Shown here piece after piece: positions 62,208-64,000 of a stretch of DNA of 64,000 bases. Positions within the stretch are counted from its first letter, which is position 1, and each line of letters opens with the position of its first letter. Below the pieces are notes generated by a model that was not told where the DNA came from, made no database searches, and saw only the letters and a program-made list of their open reading frames with translations. The stretch lies in the NCBI RefSeq assembly GCF_042654245.1, contig NZ_JBHSGI010000024.1:496001-560000 (forward strand), read 5' to 3'. A program made the position numbers and the translations under genes. Origin of the DNA: Seohaeicola_A nanhaiensis. GTDB lineage: Bacteria; Pseudomonadota; Alphaproteobacteria; Rhodobacterales; Rhodobacteraceae.

Positions 62208-63614
62208 TCAGCAGCTGTAATACATGCCGTATTCAACCGGGTGCGGCGTGTGTTCGTATTTGTGAACCTCTTCCATCTTCAGCTCGATATAGCCTTCGAG
62301 CTGGTCCTTGGTGAACACGTCGCCCGCCAGCAGGTAATCCATATCGGCCTGCAGTTCTTCCAGCGCTTCACGCAGCGATCCGCAGACGGTCGGGATACCG
62401 GCCAGTTCCTCGGCGGGCAGGTCGTAGAGGTTCTTGTCCATCGCCTCGCCCGGGTCGATCTTGTTCTTGATGCCGTCGATACCGGCCATCAGGAGCGCCG
62501 CGAAGGCCAGGTAGGGGTTGGCGGACGGATCGGGGAAGCGGGCCTCGACGCGCTTGGCCTTCGGCGACTCGGTCCACGGAATCCGCACGCAGCCCGAGCG
62601 GTTGCGGGCGGAGTAGGCGCGCAGGACAGGGGCCTCGAAGCCGGGGATCAGGCGCTTGTAGCTGTTGGTGCCGGGGTTGGTCAGCGCGTTCAGCGACTTG
62701 GCATGCTTGAGGATGCCGCCGATGAAGTAGAGCGCCTCTTGCGAAAGGTCGGCATATTTGTCGCCGGCGAAGAGCGGTTTGCCCTCTTTCCAGATCGACA
62801 TGTTGACGTGCATCCCCGAGCCGTTGTCGCCGTAGATCGGCTTGGGCATGAAGGTGGCGGACTTGCCATAGGCATGGGCCACGTTGTGGATGACGTATTT
62901 GTATTTCTGAATCTCGTCGGCCTGCTTGGTCAGCGTGCCGAAGATCAGGCCGAGTTCGTGCTGGCAGGACGCCACTTCGTGGTGATGCTTGTCGACCTTC
63001 ATGCCCATGCGCTTCATGGTCGAGAGCATTTCGGAACGCAGATCCTGCGCCTCGTCGGTCGGGTTCACCGGGAAGTAGCCGCCCTTGAGGCCCGGGCGGT
63101 GGCCCATGTTGCCGTTCTCGTATTCGGTGTCCGAGTTCCAGGACGCGTCGGTTGCGTCAACTTCGTAAGACACCTTGTTGATCTTGTTCGAGAAACGCAC
63201 GTCGTCGAACAGGAAGAACTCGGCTTCGGGGCCGAAATAGGCGGCGTCGCCGACACCGGAGGCCTTGAGGAAGGCCTCGGCCTTTGCGGCGGTGCTGCGC
63301 GGATCGCGTTCGTAGGGTTCGCCGGTGTCGGGTTCGACGACCGAGCAGTGAATGCAGATGGTCTTTTCGGCGTAGAACGGATCGACATAGGCGCTGGAGG
63401 CATCCGGCATCAGCTTCATGTCGGAGGCTTCGATCGACTTCCAGCCGGCGATGGACGAGCCGTCGAACATGAAGCCTTCCTCGAGGAAGTCCTCGTCGAC
63501 CAGATCGGCCACGACGGTCACGTGCTGCAGCTTGCCGCGCGGGTCGGTGAAGCGGATATCGACATATTCGACATCCTCGTCCTTGATCATTTTCAGAACG
63601 TCTTTGTTACTCAT
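62208..63614 (-). CDS. glnA: Glutamine synthetase type I
   Basis: The 468-residue GSI has the N-terminal beta-grasp (YVDIRFTDPRGKLQHV), the GFMFDGSSIAGWKSIEASD catalytic loop and metal ligands in FGPEAEFFLFDDV. It also has GSGMHVNMSIWK and, near the C terminus, the adenylylation-site tyrosine in DKNLYDLPAEE. It makes glutamine from glutamate, ammonia and ATP, and is controlled by adenylylation through the PII signal. It lies 33 nt downstream of glnB, in the same operon. Confidence 0.98.
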   Translation of the reverse strand: MSNKDVLKMIKDEDVEYVDIRFTDPRGKLQHVTVVADLVDEDFLEEGFMFDGSSIAGWKSIEASDMKLMPDASSAYVDPFYAEKTICIHCSVVEPDTGEPYERDPRSTAAKAEAFLKASGVGDAAYFGPEAEFFLFDDVRFSNKINKVSYEVDATDASWNSDTEYENGNMGHRPGLKGGYFPVNPTDEAQDLRSEMLSTMKRMGMKVDKHHHEVASCQHELGLIFGTLTKQADEIQKYKYVIHNVAHAYGKSATFMPKPIYGDNGSGMHVNMSIWKEGKPLFAGDKYADLSQEALYFIGGILKHAKSLNALTNPGTNSYKRLIPGFEAPVLRAYSARNRSGCVRIPWTESPKAKRVEARFPDPSANPYLAFAALLMAGIDGIKNKIDPGEAMDKNLYDLPAEELAGIPTVCGSLREALEELQADMDYLLAGDVFTKDQLEGYIELKMEEVHKYEHTPHPVEYGMYYSC

Positions 63615-63647
63615 CCCGTGGATCCCCTTCGTTGTATTCCTGGATGT

Positions 63648-63986
63648 TCAGATGGCTTCCGAACCGGTCTCGCCGGTGCGGATGCGGATGGCCTGTTCGA
63701 CGGTGGAGACGAAAATCTTGCCATCGCCGATCTTGTCGGTCTTTGCGGCAGCGATGATCGCCGCGATGGCGCCATCGACCTGATCGTCGTCGAGGATGAC
63801 CTCGATCTTCACCTTGGGCAGGAAGTCCACCACGTATTCGGCACCCCGGTAGAGTTCGGTGTGTCCCTTCTGGCGGCCAAAGCCCTTGACCTCGATCACC
63901 GAGAGGCCCTGCACGCCAACATCCTGAAGCGCTTCCTTCACCTCATCGAGCTTGAAGGGTTTGATGATCGCTTCAATCTTCTTCAT
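63648..63986 (-). CDS. glnB: Nitrogen regulatory protein P-II
   Basis: The 112-residue PII protein has the T-loop with uridylylation site Tyr51 (GHTELYRGAEYVVDFLPKVKIE), the B-loop (TDKIGDGKIFVSTVEQAIRIRTGE) and the N terminus MKKIEAIIKPFKLDEVKEAL. It senses 2-oxoglutarate and ATP/ADP and, when not uridylylated, promotes GS adenylylation and blocks NtrB. GAGGAGG precedes the ATG at the extreme right edge. The promoter lies outside the window. Confidence 0.98.
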   Translation of the reverse strand: MKKIEAIIKPFKLDEVKEALQDVGVQGLSVIEVKGFGRQKGHTELYRGAEYVVDFLPKVKIEVILDDDQVDGAIAAIIAAAKTDKIGDGKIFVSTVEQAIRIRTGETGSEAI

Positions 63987-64000
63987 GTTCGGCCTCCTCA

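Overview
The window is a 64 kb stretch of chromosome from a high-GC alphaproteobacterium, almost certainly a marine Rhodobacteraceae (roseobacter-type) species. The evidence is a phosphatidylcholine synthase, the DMSP lyase DddP with every metal and catalytic residue in place, conserved blocks such as fsa/DUF484/xerC, ccmABCDG with acnA, bamB-der and glnBA, and many family-typical small proteins (DUF1127, DUF6314, DUF6455, DUF6653, DUF2200). Genes are tightly packed, often overlapping by 1-8 nt, and nearly all carry the same GC-rich codon use. I see no rRNA, tRNA, CRISPR array, prophage, insertion sequence or toxin-antitoxin locus. There is also no recognisable DNA-binding transcription factor gene, although several clear operators are present.

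Layout. 1-6.8 kb: end of sodB, rarD, a LOG-family protein, a LysM envelope protein with internal repeats, an Atm1-type ABC exporter, ogt and a Gre-like factor. 6.8-12.7 kb: mostly minus-strand genes (pcs, a helical unknown, a flavin oxidoreductase, xerC, DUF484, fsa). 12.9-22.2 kb: DUF6653-priA, a YeeE/YedE sulfur transporter with a composite control region, an MFS and a MATE transporter, prmA and small proteins. 22.5-30 kb: ruvCAB, then a divergently controlled RND efflux pair. 30-35.5 kb: TPR-bamB-der, a desaturase and an HhH/Lys-rich protein. 35.5-44.1 kb: serS, then yajC-secD-secF-tauE-Mth938-ccmABCDG. 44.2-54.7 kb: an unknown TTG-start gene, acnA, DUF1223, an LpxL-like acyltransferase, a FliG homologue, two secreted Cys-motif proteins, purB, DUF6314, DUF6455 and bioY. 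54.7-64 kb: an orphan histidine kinase, dddP divergent from a DUF3445 (heme N-demethylase-like) gene, uncharacterised membrane proteins around a lytic transglycosylase, and glnBA at the right edge.

How the genes work together. Most of the window is housekeeping: protein export and outer-membrane assembly (YajC/SecDF, BamB), cytochrome c maturation (Ccm), recombination and replication restart (RuvABC, PriA, XerC), nitrogen assimilation (GlnB/GlnA) and central carbon metabolism (AcnA, FSA). The accessory flavour comes from sulfur and methylated-compound metabolism (YeeE/YedE, TauE/SafE, DddP, DUF3445) and efflux.

The most informative non-coding signals are: a yeeE promoter in which an Fnr-type box, a -10 element and an ATTC-N8-GAAT inverted repeat are stacked; an RND-efflux promoter whose -10 lies inside a double palindrome; a hairpin GTTTTCC-N5-GGAAAAC found three times; and a 23-nt intergenic repeat found twice. 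I did not find a convincing new multigene defence or biosynthetic system. The best candidates for undescribed biology are these regulatory elements and several unknown proteins.
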